A DNA stretch of 64,000 nucleotides from Massilia rubra (GTDB taxonomy: Bacteria > Pseudomonadota > Gammaproteobacteria > Burkholderiales > Burkholderiaceae_D), in assembly GCF_011682065.1 (NCBI RefSeq), contig NZ_VUYU01000011.1, forward strand, positions 1 through 64,000, written 5' to 3'. The notes beneath the pieces are model-generated. The model was not told the DNA's origin. It searched no databases and saw nothing but the letters and a program-made list of their open reading frames with translations. This document shows, piece by piece, positions 50,319-59,691 of the stretch; positions within the stretch are counted from its first letter, which is position 1; the number at the start of each line of letters is the position of its first letter. Both the position numbers and the translations under genes were made by a program.

Positions 50319-50489
50319 CCGTCACTTGCAGTAAGCGCGAGCCAGCGGCTATGGAATGCGAGCCGGCGCCGTCGATTGCAAGCACAGTTGCAGATAGCGC
50401 GAGCATAGGCTCGTCGTCAGTTGCAGTTAATTTGAGCCGAAATCAGATTCAAATGCGCGCACGGCTGATTTCAAACGCGAGTCGTTACA
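50319..50489 (-). repeat. Right transposon end with three repeated sites
   Basis: Reverse complement of the left-end organisation. ~25-bp sites lie at 50319-50343, 50382-50404 and 50416-50438, a half copy GGAATGCGAGCC near 50353, and the tip ends ...TTACA at 50489. The 171-bp span equals the left end (170 bp). Confidence 0.85.
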
Positions 50490-50949
50490 AATATGGACTC
50501 GAGGCGGGTTCTCCGGCAGCGTTCGTCCAGATATCGTCGGGCAGCGCGCGGTCGCGGTGGCACACCCGGTCGTGCTCGGGATAGGTGATCCGGTCGACCG
50601 CGGCGCGGGTGCCGACCACCAGGCAGCGCGTTGGCGATGCGCTGCGGTTCCAGAGAAAGTGGCCCACTGCGACCCCGGCGCGGAAGGTGGCCGCGTCTCC
50701 CGGCTTGAGCAGTGTTTCGGCATCGCCTTCGACCAGCGTCAGCTGGCCTTCCAGGACGTAGACCATTTCATCCTCGGCGCTGTGCCAGTGCCTGATCGAC
50801 GAGCGCGTGCCCGGTTGCAGCACTTCCACGAAAGCGCCGAACTGCGTCAGCCCGCCCGCCTCCGAAATCCACAGTGTCAGGTTGGGTTCGGCCGATCCCT
50901 CGGCCCAGCTTTCTTCCTTCATGAAGCCGTCTGGCGTGAGCGCAGTCAT
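50485..50949 (-). CDS. Cupin-domain protein, stop codon replaced by transposon
   Basis: This 154-residue single-cupin protein has RSSIRHWHSAEDEMVYVLEG (metal ligands H-x-H and E) and FRAGVAVGHFLWNRSAS (second motif, H). Likely an oxygenase, isomerase or sensor with a bound metal. The last residue and stop (TTG TAA) come from the transposon tip. Without the insertion the frame would read TAT TGA across the duplicated target, so the native protein ended one residue earlier at ...EPASSPY. The gene is therefore effectively intact. AAAGGAATACCCGC precedes the ATG. Confidence 0.85.
   Translation of the reverse strand: MTALTPDGFMKEESWAEGSAEPNLTLWISEAGGLTQFGAFVEVLQPGTRSSIRHWHSAEDEMVYVLEGQLTLVEGDAETLLKPGDAATFRAGVAVGHFLWNRSASPTRCLVVGTRAAVDRITYPEHDRVCHRDRALPDDIWTNAAGEPASSPYL
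50490..50495 (+). repeat. Target duplication AATATG, right copy
   Basis: Matches 44270-44275 exactly and abuts the right tip of the transposon. Confidence 0.9.
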
Positions 50950-51182
50950 GCGGGTATTCCTTTCATCAGTGATATCGGCGACGATGGATCATCCTTGGAT
51001 GCGGGCGCGCGAGCGCATCCGCCGGCTTCGATTCTACGCCGGGAGGATGGCGCTGCGCTGCTCGCAACAGTGGCCGGCTGCGCCCCTGCGCGCAAGCTGG
51101 CCGCGCGCGGTTCTTGTTGCCATGCGCTGTCACGCCTGCGACACTGTGCGCCCACGGGCATCAGCCTCTCTCTGGATTCACC

Positions 51183-51938
51183 ATGCACTGGATCATTCAA
51201 CAAAGTATTTTCAAGCCGGGCAATTACCAGTTGCTGGTCGACGCACTCGACATGCTCGGCATTGCCCATACGTCCGTCGCGATTCCCAACGGGACCGTCG
51301 AGATGGTTCCCGATGCGAACCCGGCAGGGAAGGTGTACGTTTGCGGCGCCATCAAACTGGCGAACATCGCGCGCGACAAGGGATGGACGCCAGGCAGCTT
51401 TTTGAACGACAATTTCAGGTTCGATCTGTGGCTGGCGCAACTCGGTTCCGAGCTGCTCAATCACGATATTGCGTGCGGCACGCTGGCGGACGTGCCCACC
51501 GGGCGCATGGAGACATTTTTCATCCGTCCGGCCGAAGATAACAAGGCCTTTGACGGCATGCTGATGGACACGGAGATGCTCGCCGACTGGCGGCGCGATC
51601 CCGCCAGGGCGCGCCTGCACAAGATGCAAGTGATTGTCTCGCCGGTCAAGGCGATCTATCGCGAGTACCGCCTGTTCATCGTCAAGGGCAAGGTGGTGAC
51701 CGCTTCGGTGTACCGCATCGGCGGCCGGGCCGAACTGTCGCCCACGGTGGAAGACGATGTGCTCGACTATGCACGCGCCATCATCGAGCGCTGGACCCCG
51801 GCCGAGTCGTTCGTCATGGATGTCGGCCTGACGCAGGACGGCTTGAAGGTCATCGAATTTAACAACATCAACAGCTCCGGTTTTTACGCCATCAACGTGC
51901 CCAGGTATGTCGACGCGATGCAAACGCAGTACGGATAA
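51183..51938 (+). CDS. ATP-grasp domain protein (DUF4343-like)
   Basis: This 251-residue protein starts MHWIIQQSIFKPGNYQLLVD. The C-terminal two-thirds fit an ATP-grasp ligase: VSPVKAIYREYRLFIVKGKV with the nucleotide-contacting R and K residues near 160-180. Later come DVGLTQDGLKVIEFNNINSS, where E and N N are the magnesium ligands of the family (near 233-238), and FYAINVPRYVDA. The group is often found as stand-alone peptide- or amide-ligase-like enzymes of unknown substrate. The longer frame upstream is not used because it lacks domain character. Confidence 0.8.
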   Translation: MHWIIQQSIFKPGNYQLLVDALDMLGIAHTSVAIPNGTVEMVPDANPAGKVYVCGAIKLANIARDKGWTPGSFLNDNFRFDLWLAQLGSELLNHDIACGTLADVPTGRMETFFIRPAEDNKAFDGMLMDTEMLADWRRDPARARLHKMQVIVSPVKAIYREYRLFIVKGKVVTASVYRIGGRAELSPTVEDDVLDYARAIIERWTPAESFVMDVGLTQDGLKVIEFNNINSSGFYAINVPRYVDAMQTQYG

Positions 51939-51993
51939 ATCGCGGCCATCCTGACGCCAGCGTGCTCCGGCGGCGACGCCCGGCCGAGCCGCC

Positions 51994-52362
51994 TTATGCG
52001 CAGACGCTGGCCAGGAAATCGGCCACGCTGCCTTTTTTCAAAATCAGGCTGGAGGCGGCCGCATACGGATCGAAGCGGCGCTCCCTGCCGCCCGCCAGCG
52101 GTACCCGCACGCTGATGCGCTCGTCTTCGACCTGCACCGAGGCATTGGCCAGGTCGAGCAGATACTGTGAAATGAAGGCGCCCACCAGTCCGACGAAGAA
52201 CCCCAGGTCCTCGCGCCCGACCGCCTGCGCCTGCAGCCATTGGCTGAACGGCGCGCGCAGCGCGTCCAGGTCGAGCGGCTCGCCCGGCGCCTGTAGTCCG
52301 GCCTGGGTCAGCACCGCATCGAGCATCGGCCTGGCTTCTTCGAGAACTTTGTACGGATCCAT
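51994..52362 (-). CDS. Hypothetical protein
   Basis: This 122-residue protein begins MDPYKVLEEARPMLDAVLTQ. Helical N-terminal half (ALRAPFSQWLQAQAVGREDL), a central GFFVGLVGAFISQYLLDLAN that may be a buried helix, then three strands (ASVQVEDERISVRVPLAGGR) and a C-terminal LILKKGSVADFLASV. No family recognised. The upstream part of this frame is Arg/Pro-rich and antisense to an intergenic region, so the start is taken at MDPYK. Confidence 0.65.
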   Translation of the reverse strand: MDPYKVLEEARPMLDAVLTQAGLQAPGEPLDLDALRAPFSQWLQAQAVGREDLGFFVGLVGAFISQYLLDLANASVQVEDERISVRVPLAGGRERRFDPYAAASSLILKKGSVADFLASVCA

Positions 52363-52502
52363 GTTTATCGTGTGAGAGTGAGAGCGGGCCGGAGGCCGCG
52401 CGTTGGGGGCGTCATCATACCACCGACCGCCAGCCGCGCAGGCCCCGGCATGCGCCTGCCGCCCCCAAGCGAAACGGTAAAACGGCGCCGCTATTACCGC
52501 TT

Positions 52503-52530
52503 GCTGCGGATCAGCTCGCGTGTATGATTG
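52503..52530 (+). promoter_or_regulatory. Promoter of the first OmpA-domain lipoprotein gene
   Basis: TTGCTG (52503-52508), 16-bp spacer, TATGAT (52525-52530). The whole leader, including the following CCTTGCTTTTATGTAATCG stretch, is repeated before the second copy of the gene. Confidence 0.6.
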
Positions 52531-52595
52531 CCTTGCTTTTATGTAATCGTTCTCCTGCACCGCCAGGCCGATCCTCTTTTGCCCGACTGCCCGCC

Positions 52596-53651
52596 ATGAC
52601 CAAACAATTGAACGCCGCTCTTTGCCTGTCGATCTCGCTCGTTTTTGCCATCACCGGATGCAAGCCGAAAGAACCAGTGGCAGCGCCGCCGCCGCCAAGC
52701 GCGCCGGCCCCCGTGGTGGCGCCCCCCGCCGCGCCGGCCCCGGTGGCCGCAACGCCGCCGCCGGCCGACGCCGGGGCCAGCGCCGGGGTCGACCTCGATA
52801 AGATGGCCGTCATCGACAAGCCGATGCCGCCGTTTCCCTTCGTCGATTATCCCGACAATGTCGGTAAAGAGAAGCAGAACACCAAGGCGTCCGAGTTCGA
52901 TCAGTTGCACCTCGTCGTCGGTAACAAGATCCACACGGTGGAAGGGCGTTTCCGGCGCATCGAATTCGAATTGGCCGCCGCCGGCATTTCGCGTTTCCAG
53001 GGCCAGCGCGATTACGCCAAAGCGGCCGCCGACATGGGCGGCGTCAAGGTCAACACCACGACCCCGAAAGACGACGTGTTCGAGAAAATGAATGGCGTGT
53101 TGAACGACGCCATGAGCCACAAGCTCGATTATCCGAATGCCAACTACAGCTATGACACCTATTTTTTCGCCACCCCATCCGGGCGCAAGTGGATGCTGAT
53201 CATGGCCAACGACGATAAGGTGCGCGTCATCTCGATCGAAGAAAAACAAGCCGCGTCGGTGGTCAAGATGGTGACCGCCGCCGTCATGAAGTCCGAACTC
53301 GACACCAAGGGCCATGTCGCGCTGTACATTAACTTCGATACCGACAAGGCGGCCATCCGTGCGGACGGCAAGCCGGCGGTCGACGAAATCGCCGCGCTGA
53401 TGAAGAAGGAAACGGCGCTGCACCTGTCCATCGAAGGCCATACCGACAATGTCGGCGACAAGGCCCGCAACGTGGCCCTGTCGCGCGAACGGGCGCAGGC
53501 GGTGGTGCAGGCCCTGATCGGCGACGGCATCGACGGCGCCCGCCTGAGCGCCGCCGGCCACGGCGCCGACAAGCCGCTCATGGACAACGGCAGCGAAGAA
53601 GGCCGCGCCAAAAACCGCCGCGTCGAGCTGGTCAAGGTCGCCAAAGGCTGA
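52596..53651 (+). CDS. OmpA-domain lipoprotein, copy 1
   Basis: This 351-residue envelope protein has a lipoprotein signal (LCLSISLVFAITGCKPKEPV, lipobox ITGC), a Pro/Ala-rich spacer to about residue 65, a unique middle domain, and a C-terminal OmpA/MotB peptidoglycan-binding domain. The last includes HVALYINFDTDKAAIRADGK, LHLSIEGHTDNVGDKARNVA, LSRERAQAVVQAL and GHGADKP with NRRVEL. It should tether the outer membrane to peptidoglycan. The next gene is a tandem duplicate. MTKQLNAALC is the start in both copies, after a CCCGACTGCCCGCC-like leader. Confidence 0.9.
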   Translation: MTKQLNAALCLSISLVFAITGCKPKEPVAAPPPPSAPAPVVAPPAAPAPVAATPPPADAGASAGVDLDKMAVIDKPMPPFPFVDYPDNVGKEKQNTKASEFDQLHLVVGNKIHTVEGRFRRIEFELAAAGISRFQGQRDYAKAAADMGGVKVNTTTPKDDVFEKMNGVLNDAMSHKLDYPNANYSYDTYFFATPSGRKWMLIMANDDKVRVISIEEKQAASVVKMVTAAVMKSELDTKGHVALYINFDTDKAAIRADGKPAVDEIAALMKKETALHLSIEGHTDNVGDKARNVALSRERAQAVVQALIGDGIDGARLSAAGHGADKPLMDNGSEEGRAKNRRVELVKVAKG

Positions 53652-53691
53652 GCGCCAGCCTGAAACGGTAAAACGCCGCCGCGATTACCGC

Positions 53692-53719
53692 TTGCGATGC
53701 CTCAGCGGCGATGTATTAT
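53692..53719 (+). promoter_or_regulatory. Promoter of the second OmpA-domain lipoprotein gene
   Basis: TTGCGA (53692-53697), 16-bp spacer, TATTAT (53714-53719), closely resembling the promoter of copy 1. Confidence 0.6.
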
Positions 53720-53790
53720 CACCTTGCTTTTATGTAATCGTTATCCCCTGGCAGCGCCAGGCCGATCCTTTTTTGTTCCTACTGACCGAC

Positions 53791-54852
53791 ATGACCAAAC
53801 AACTCAACGCCGCCCTTTGCCTTTCGATCTCGCTGGCCTTCGCTCTCACCGGATGCAAGCCGAAACCGCCGGCCGCGCCGGTGGAAGCGCCGGTCGCCAG
53901 CGCGCCCGTCGCCGCCACGGTCACGCCTGTCGTGCCGGCGCAGCCCGCGGCAGCGCCGGCGCCGGCCGCCGCCGTCAACGCCGCCGGCGATGACCTCGAC
54001 AAGATCGCGGTCATCACCAAAGCGCTGCCGCCGTTTCCGTTCATCGATTATCCAGCTAATGTCGTCGGATCGTCACAGCGGACCGAAGCATCCGATTTCG
54101 ACCAGCTGCACGTGATCGTCGGTAACAAACTGCACACCGTCGAAGGACGTTTTCGCAAGACCGTGTTCGATTTATCGGACGCCAAGATTTCGCAATTCCA
54201 GGCCCAGCGCGATTACTCCAAAGCGGCATTGGACATGGGCGGGGTGAAGGTCAATACGGTGAACCCGAGTGATGATGCGTTCACCAACGCAAACGGCGGC
54301 GATAGCTACGCGCTTAACAAGAAACTCGGTTATAGCCATTCGAGCTACAGCTACGAAGCCTATTTTTTGCCGACCCCGACCGGCCGCAAGTGGCTGGTGC
54401 TGATGGTCGGCGACAGCTCCGTGCACATGATTGCCATCGAAGAAAAGCAGACGGCATCGTCGGTAAAAATGGTGACCTCCGCCGTCATGCAATCTGAACT
54501 CGAGAGCAAGGGCCACATCGCGCTGTACATCAACTTCGACACCGACAAGGCCGCCATCCGCCCGGACGGCAAACCGGCGGTCGATGAAATCGCCGCGCTG
54601 ATGAAGAAAGAAACCGCGCTGCACCTGTCGGTCGAAGGCCACACCGACAACGTGGGCGACAAGGCCCGCAACAAGACCTTGTCGCGCGAGCGCGCCCAGG
54701 CGGTGGTGCAGGCCCTGGTCAGCGACGGTATCGACGGCACGCGCCTCAGTTCCGCCGGCCATGGTTCGGACAAGCCGCTGACCGATAACAACAGCGACGA
54801 GTCGCGCGCCAAGAACCGCCGTGTCGAGCTGGTCAAGGTGGCGAGGGGATAA
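53791..54852 (+). CDS. OmpA-domain lipoprotein, copy 2
   Basis: This 353-residue protein is about three-quarters identical to copy 1 by eye, with the same signal (SLAFALTGCKPK), a different Pro/Ala/Val-rich spacer, the same middle domain (VGNKLHTVEGRFRKTVFDLS) and OmpA domain (HIALYINFDTDKAAIRPDGK; EGHTDNVGDK; AGHGSDKPLTDNNSDESRAK). The duplication includes the promoter, so both copies can be expressed separately. Divergence is greatest in the spacer and least in the peptidoglycan-binding domain. Confidence 0.9.
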   Translation: MTKQLNAALCLSISLAFALTGCKPKPPAAPVEAPVASAPVAATVTPVVPAQPAAAPAPAAAVNAAGDDLDKIAVITKALPPFPFIDYPANVVGSSQRTEASDFDQLHVIVGNKLHTVEGRFRKTVFDLSDAKISQFQAQRDYSKAALDMGGVKVNTVNPSDDAFTNANGGDSYALNKKLGYSHSSYSYEAYFLPTPTGRKWLVLMVGDSSVHMIAIEEKQTASSVKMVTSAVMQSELESKGHIALYINFDTDKAAIRPDGKPAVDEIAALMKKETALHLSVEGHTDNVGDKARNKTLSRERAQAVVQALVSDGIDGTRLSSAGHGSDKPLTDNNSDESRAKNRRVELVKVARG

Positions 54853-55048
54853 TGCCCGGCGGGAGGCGCCCAAGCGCGCCTCCCGCTCGCCTCCGGACAA
54901 ACACCATGCAACGTATTTCTTGCGACGCGTTCGAGGCATGGCGGCGCCTCTTGCGGGAAGTCCGGGCGATCCCTGGCTCTTCTTTGACTAAATCCATAAT
55001 TCAGTCAAAATAGCGCCTCGATCAATCCTGACAAAACAAAAGAACCCC

Positions 55049-55507
55049 ATGCTCAATCGCTATGTAAAACCGTTGTCCTGTATGGCCATCACCCTGTTGC
55101 TGACGGCATGCGCGGCTAGCGGCCCTAAATTTGCGTCAGTGAAGGACGCAATGCCCGCCGTGGCGGACAACACCGGACGCTTGTTTTTTTACCGTGAATA
55201 CGCAGCGTTCGGCTCCGGCATGCGTCCCGATATTTTTGCCTGCGGCGCCAAAGTAGGGGAGTCTATTCCCGGCGGCGTGTTCTACGCCGACCTGCCGGTT
55301 GGCGAGTGCGAGATCGCGATCCCGTCGGTCATGTATCCGGGCGAGCGCAAAATGATGGTGACCGTGGGCACGCCGAAGGTCCAGTATTTCCGCACCTGGA
55401 TGGGTGCATCGAGCTTCGGCGGGCGCACGAACATCGAAGCGGCGACCGAAGAAGCCGCACTGAAGGCAATACAAGACCTGGCGCTCACCAACGAGAAAAA
55501 GAACTGA
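55049..55507 (+). CDS. DUF2846-type lipoprotein
   Basis: This 152-residue protein has a lipoprotein signal (CMAITLLLTACAASGPKF, lipobox LTAC). The domain opens with NTGRLFFYREYAAFGSGMRP and continues GGVFYADLPVGECEIAIPSV, then QYFRTWMGASSFGGRTNIEA and a C-terminal EEAALKAIQDL. DUF2846 proteins share the G-R-hYhYR-x-x-hh-x-G-x-x-x-P start and the F-h-x-h-x-PG strand. The function is unknown; likely periplasmic-leaflet lipoproteins. Single gene with its own leader. Confidence 0.8.
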   Translation: MLNRYVKPLSCMAITLLLTACAASGPKFASVKDAMPAVADNTGRLFFYREYAAFGSGMRPDIFACGAKVGESIPGGVFYADLPVGECEIAIPSVMYPGERKMMVTVGTPKVQYFRTWMGASSFGGRTNIEAATEEAALKAIQDLALTNEKKN

Positions 55508-55695
55508 GGCATTTCACCCGCCCCAGGGTCGCCGTTGCGTCTGATCCATAAGCCAGCACGCACACGAAACAGTATTGCCGGCATCAACCATGTCACGCCC
55601 GTAACGCGTGGCGCAAAACGCGCCGCTGGGCTACCGTATCAGTGAACCGGCGGCGTCGGATCGTCCGCGCCGTCCCACTTTTCGGGAGCTGTTTC

Positions 55696-56460
<765 letters not shown>

Positions 56461-56624
56461 CCGCGCCGCAGGCCGGATCAGGGACGGACTGTTCCTACAT
56501 GCACTGGGCCAGTTGGCCGATGGGCTGGCGCAGGGCAGGGCGCTAGGATACCCATCACCGGCTGCGCGCACCATCAGGAGCACGCGCAGCTTCCATTCAC
56601 CGGAACAGGCAAAGGAGCTGCGAC

Positions 56625-57125
56625 ATGAACAAAATTCCTCTGATAAAGAATGTGGCGTGTATCGTGCTGGCGGCGGTGTCGCTGGCGGCGTGCAAGAACG
56701 ATGGTGCCGGACCGGGCGCGGGCAGCAACGCCGCGCCGACGGCGACCGTGCCCGGTAGCGGCGCCGGCAACAGCACGACGGGCGCGACCGGCGGCACGGC
56801 GACCTCGACCACCGCCAGCACTGACGGCGGGGCCGCGACCACGCCGGGCGTGACCGGCGGCGGCAACAGCGCCACCGGCACGAGCGGCGCGGCTGGCAGC
56901 ACGGCCACCGGCTCCAGCGGCGCGGCCGGCAGCACCGTCACCGGCGCCAGCGGCGCGGCCGGCAGCACCGCGAGCGGCGCCAGCGCTGGCAATGCGGGCG
57001 CCACGGGAACAGCAGGCACGCCCGGCACGACGTCAATGACTGGCAGTGACGGCGCTGCCGGCGCCAACAGCACCGACACCGGCACCAGGGGCACGGCCGG
57101 CACCACGCGCCCGAACGGCCAGTAA
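56625..57125 (+). CDS. Low-complexity Gly/Ala/Ser/Thr lipoprotein
   Basis: This 166-residue protein has a lipoprotein signal (ACIVLAAVSLAACKNDGAG, lipobox LAAC). The rest is almost only G, A, S and T with short repeats such as GSSGAAGSTVTGASGAAGST. The DNA is correspondingly repetitive. It may be a surface spacer or adhesin-like coat protein. AAAGGAG six bases upstream supports expression. No globular domain. Confidence 0.7.
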   Translation: MNKIPLIKNVACIVLAAVSLAACKNDGAGPGAGSNAAPTATVPGSGAGNSTTGATGGTATSTTASTDGGAATTPGVTGGGNSATGTSGAAGSTATGSSGAAGSTVTGASGAAGSTASGASAGNAGATGTAGTPGTTSMTGSDGAAGANSTDTGTRGTAGTTRPNGQ

Positions 57126-57265
57126 GCGTTGCGCTCGCGCCGTCCGCCGGCTGCGCGACGGCGACGGCGTCCAGGCAGGTCAGGGCGCCCGCATGTCCTA
57201 TACTGGCAAGACCACCCACGCCGTCGCACCCGCGCAGGCGGGTGCCCAAGTTTTCTGCCGAGCCC

Positions 57266-58336
57266 ATGACCAATTTCCGCATGCCACCCGATCCCCTGCC
57301 CGACCTGAAAGAGCGCTTGGACTGGCATGGCGGTCGCATCCGCGAAACGGCAGTGCGCGAATGCGGCACGCTGTCCGATCCGCGTGTCCTGGCGTTGCTC
57401 GCGCCCCGGCTCAACGACTGGGTGCCCCAGGTGCGCGATGCCGCGCGCGAGGCGATGATGTCACTGGTCGAGCGCTTGCCCGCCGCCGCCTTGCTGGCCA
57501 TCCTGCCGCGCGTGCAGCATCTGCTCAATGCCGGCAGGACCGATCACCGCGCCTGGGTCGATGCTTACGAAAAGGCATTGATCCAGGTCACCGGCGTGCC
57601 CGCCTTGCTGAAAGGCGTGCAAGATGCCGATTGCCACGTGGCGCGTGCAAGTTTCCATCTGTTGCGCCGGCACGGCATGTGCACGCCCGCCGAACTGGTC
57701 GGCGCCATCGGCCGCAACTGGAACGATGCGATGCTGGCCGTGCAGGGAGTGCGCCTGTGCATGCAATTGCCGCCCGACCAGCGCAACGCCTTGTGCCGCA
57801 AGGCGCTCGGCTCGCCCTTCAGCAGCGTGCGCGCCCTGGCGCTGCAAGCCATGCTCGAGACCGATGACGCGGAAAGCCTGGCGGCCGCGCACGCCGCACT
57901 GCTCGACGTCAACGGATCGGTGCGCGCCGTGGCCAAGCCGTTCATGGCGCGGCACGGCGTCGACCTGCGCGACTTTTACCGCAACGCGGCGCGCCGGCCG
58001 GACCAGAACGCCCTGCAGGTAAGAACCGCGCTGGCGGGCCTGGCCAGCCTGCGCGACCCGGCCGACCTGGCCTTCATGCAATCGTTCATCACCCACACCA
58101 GCAAGTCGGTCCGGGCCGAAGCCCTGCTCACCTGGCTGCAGCAAGCGCCGGGCGACAAGGACGACATCGCACTGGCGGCGCTGATGGATGCCTCGCGCAC
58201 GGTGCGCAAGCTGTCCTTGTACCTCGTTTGCAGGCAGGGCGCGTACATGCCGATGGCGCTGGTCAGGGCGCGCCTGGCGGCCACCGGCGACGCCGCCATG
58301 CTCGCCGCCTTTGGCGAGCGCCTCGGGTCGTCGTAG
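57266..58336 (+). CDS. HEAT-repeat protein
   Basis: This 356-residue alpha-solenoid has repeated pairs of helices. SDPRVLALLAPRLNDWVPQV with RDAAREAMMSLVERLPAAAL, SPFSSVRALALQAMLETDDA, VNGSVRAVAKPFMARHGVDL, TSKSVRAEALLTWLQQAPGD and ASRTVRKLSLYLVCRQGAYM all keep the 'D..VR..A...L' HEAT core. Function is probably protein-protein interaction; no partner is evident. ATG 57266 is preferred to a GTG 24 bp upstream. It converges with the MFS gene at 58392. Confidence 0.8.
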   Translation: MTNFRMPPDPLPDLKERLDWHGGRIRETAVRECGTLSDPRVLALLAPRLNDWVPQVRDAAREAMMSLVERLPAAALLAILPRVQHLLNAGRTDHRAWVDAYEKALIQVTGVPALLKGVQDADCHVARASFHLLRRHGMCTPAELVGAIGRNWNDAMLAVQGVRLCMQLPPDQRNALCRKALGSPFSSVRALALQAMLETDDAESLAAAHAALLDVNGSVRAVAKPFMARHGVDLRDFYRNAARRPDQNALQVRTALAGLASLRDPADLAFMQSFITHTSKSVRAEALLTWLQQAPGDKDDIALAALMDASRTVRKLSLYLVCRQGAYMPMALVRARLAATGDAAMLAAFGERLGSS

Positions 58337-58391
58337 CGTCCGCATCCGGGCTGGCCGGCACGCGCCCTTGACGCGCCTTGCGGCGGCGTTC

Positions 58392-59594
58392 TCAGGGTGG
58401 CGTCCAGCGCAGGCTGAGCGCCCAGAACACGGCCGCCAGCGCGCTCACGGCGGCGCCGAGCACGCACACCCCGGTCCAGCCGGCGGCGGCGTACATGGCC
58501 GTTGCCGCCAGCGCCCCGGCGCCGCTGCCGACCGCGTAGAACAGCATGTAGCAGCCCACCAGGCGGCTGTGCGCGTCCGGGCGGCTGCGGAAAATCATGC
58601 TCTGGTTGAGCACCTGGATCGCCTGCGCGCCGATATCGAGCAGCACGATGCCCAGCCCGAGCAGCCACAGCGAGCGATGCAGCAAGCCGAGCGGCAGCCA
58701 GGCCAGCACCAGCAAACCGAGCGCAATGCCGGTGGCGCGTTGCCCGAGGCCGCGGTCGGCCCAGTTGCCCGCCTTGCCGGCCGCCAGCGCCCCGGCCACG
58801 CCCACCAGGCCGAAGGCGCCGATGGCGCTGTGCGACAGGGCAAAGGGCGCGGCGCTCAACGGCAGCACCAGCGCGCTCCAGAAAATGCTGAACGCCGCGA
58901 ACATCAGCAGCGCAATCACGCCACGGATTTGCAGCATCCTTTCATGCCGCAGCAAGTCCAGCATCGACAGCAGCAGCGCGCCGTACGACAAGCCGGAGCG
59001 CGTGCGCGCCTGCGCCGGCAGCGCCGTCCACAGCAGGGCCGCCAGCGCCAGCATGGTGGCGGCCGACAGCAGATACACCCAGCGCCAGCCGGCCGCGTCG
59101 GCCACCAATCCCGCCAGCACGCGCGCCAGCAGCAGGCCGATGACGACCCCGCCTTGCGCCGCGCCGACCACGCGCCCGCGCTCGGATGCATCGGCGGCGC
59201 TGGCGGCGGTCGCGATCAAGCCCTGCGTCATGGCGGTGCCGAGCAGGCCGACGGCCAGCATGCCGGCCAGCAGCAGCGCCGTCTGGCGCGCCATCGCCAC
59301 GCACGCCAGCGCCAGCGCCAGCAGCACGGCCTGGACCAGCATCAGGCGGCGCCGGTCGAGCCGGTCGCCGAGCGGCACCAGCATCAGCAAGGCCACGATG
59401 CTGCCGGCCTGGGTGGCCGTGATCACGCCGCCGATGGCCGCCGGGCTGATCGCGAAGTCGGCCGCCAGGGAACCGAGCAGGGGCTGGGCGTAGTACACAT
59501 TGGCCACGCTCAAGCCGCTGCCGCACGCAAACAGCGCGACCAGCCGGGGCGGCACGCGCGGCGCCGCAACGGCGCCTGGGAAGGGTTCCATCAT
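58392..59594 (-). CDS. MFS transporter (DHA1-like)
   Basis: This 400-residue, 12-helix major facilitator protein has a first helix with SGLSVANVYYAQPLLGSLAA, the NVYYAQPLL signature of the YbcL/YgaY-like drug/amino-acid export group. Motif A is VPLGDRLDRRRLMLVQ and motif C-like GAAQGGVVIGLLLARVLAGL. It faces an HxlR regulator across an operator-rich gap, so it is probably controlled by it, giving an inducible efflux pair. The start is MMEPFPG-proximal; two in-frame ATGs lie within nine bases. Confidence 0.85.
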   Translation of the reverse strand: MMEPFPGAVAAPRVPPRLVALFACGSGLSVANVYYAQPLLGSLAADFAISPAAIGGVITATQAGSIVALLMLVPLGDRLDRRRLMLVQAVLLALALACVAMARQTALLLAGMLAVGLLGTAMTQGLIATAASAADASERGRVVGAAQGGVVIGLLLARVLAGLVADAAGWRWVYLLSAATMLALAALLWTALPAQARTRSGLSYGALLLSMLDLLRHERMLQIRGVIALLMFAAFSIFWSALVLPLSAAPFALSHSAIGAFGLVGVAGALAAGKAGNWADRGLGQRATGIALGLLVLAWLPLGLLHRSLWLLGLGIVLLDIGAQAIQVLNQSMIFRSRPDAHSRLVGCYMLFYAVGSGAGALAATAMYAAAGWTGVCVLGAAVSALAAVFWALSLRWTPP

Positions 59595-59603
59595 GCTCAT
59601 CCT

Positions 59604-59666
59604 AAACTAGTTTTAAATTGAAACTGGTTGAAGTGTAAGGATTCTGGTTTTAAAATGCAACTAGTT
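59604..59666. promoter_or_regulatory. HxlR operators between divergent pump and regulator
   Basis: Two related imperfect palindromes, AACTAGTTTTAAATTGAAAC then TGGTT (59605-59629) and CTGGTTTTAAAATGCAACTA then GTT (59644-59666), flank the promoter region. ACTAGTT at the outer edges and the TTTTAAA core are shared. Spacing and dyad form suit winged-helix HxlR dimers. Confidence 0.65.
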
Positions 59667-59691
59667 AACCGAAAAGAGGGACTTCGCAACG

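Larger units (their letters stand above)
44276..50489 (-). mobile_element. Complete 6,214-bp Tn552-like transposon
   Basis: The ends are inverted: TGTAGCGGCTCGCGTTTGAA at the left and TGTAACGACTCGCGTTTGAA (reverse complement) at the right, flanked by 6-bp duplications. About 170 bp at each end are related, with three repeated ~25-bp sites per end. The genes, all on the minus strand, are TetR, efflux pump, DUF2164, res site, serine resolvase, DDE transposase and AAA ATPase. The transposase + ATPase + resolvase trio without a TniQ is the Tn552 arrangement. Confidence 0.9.
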
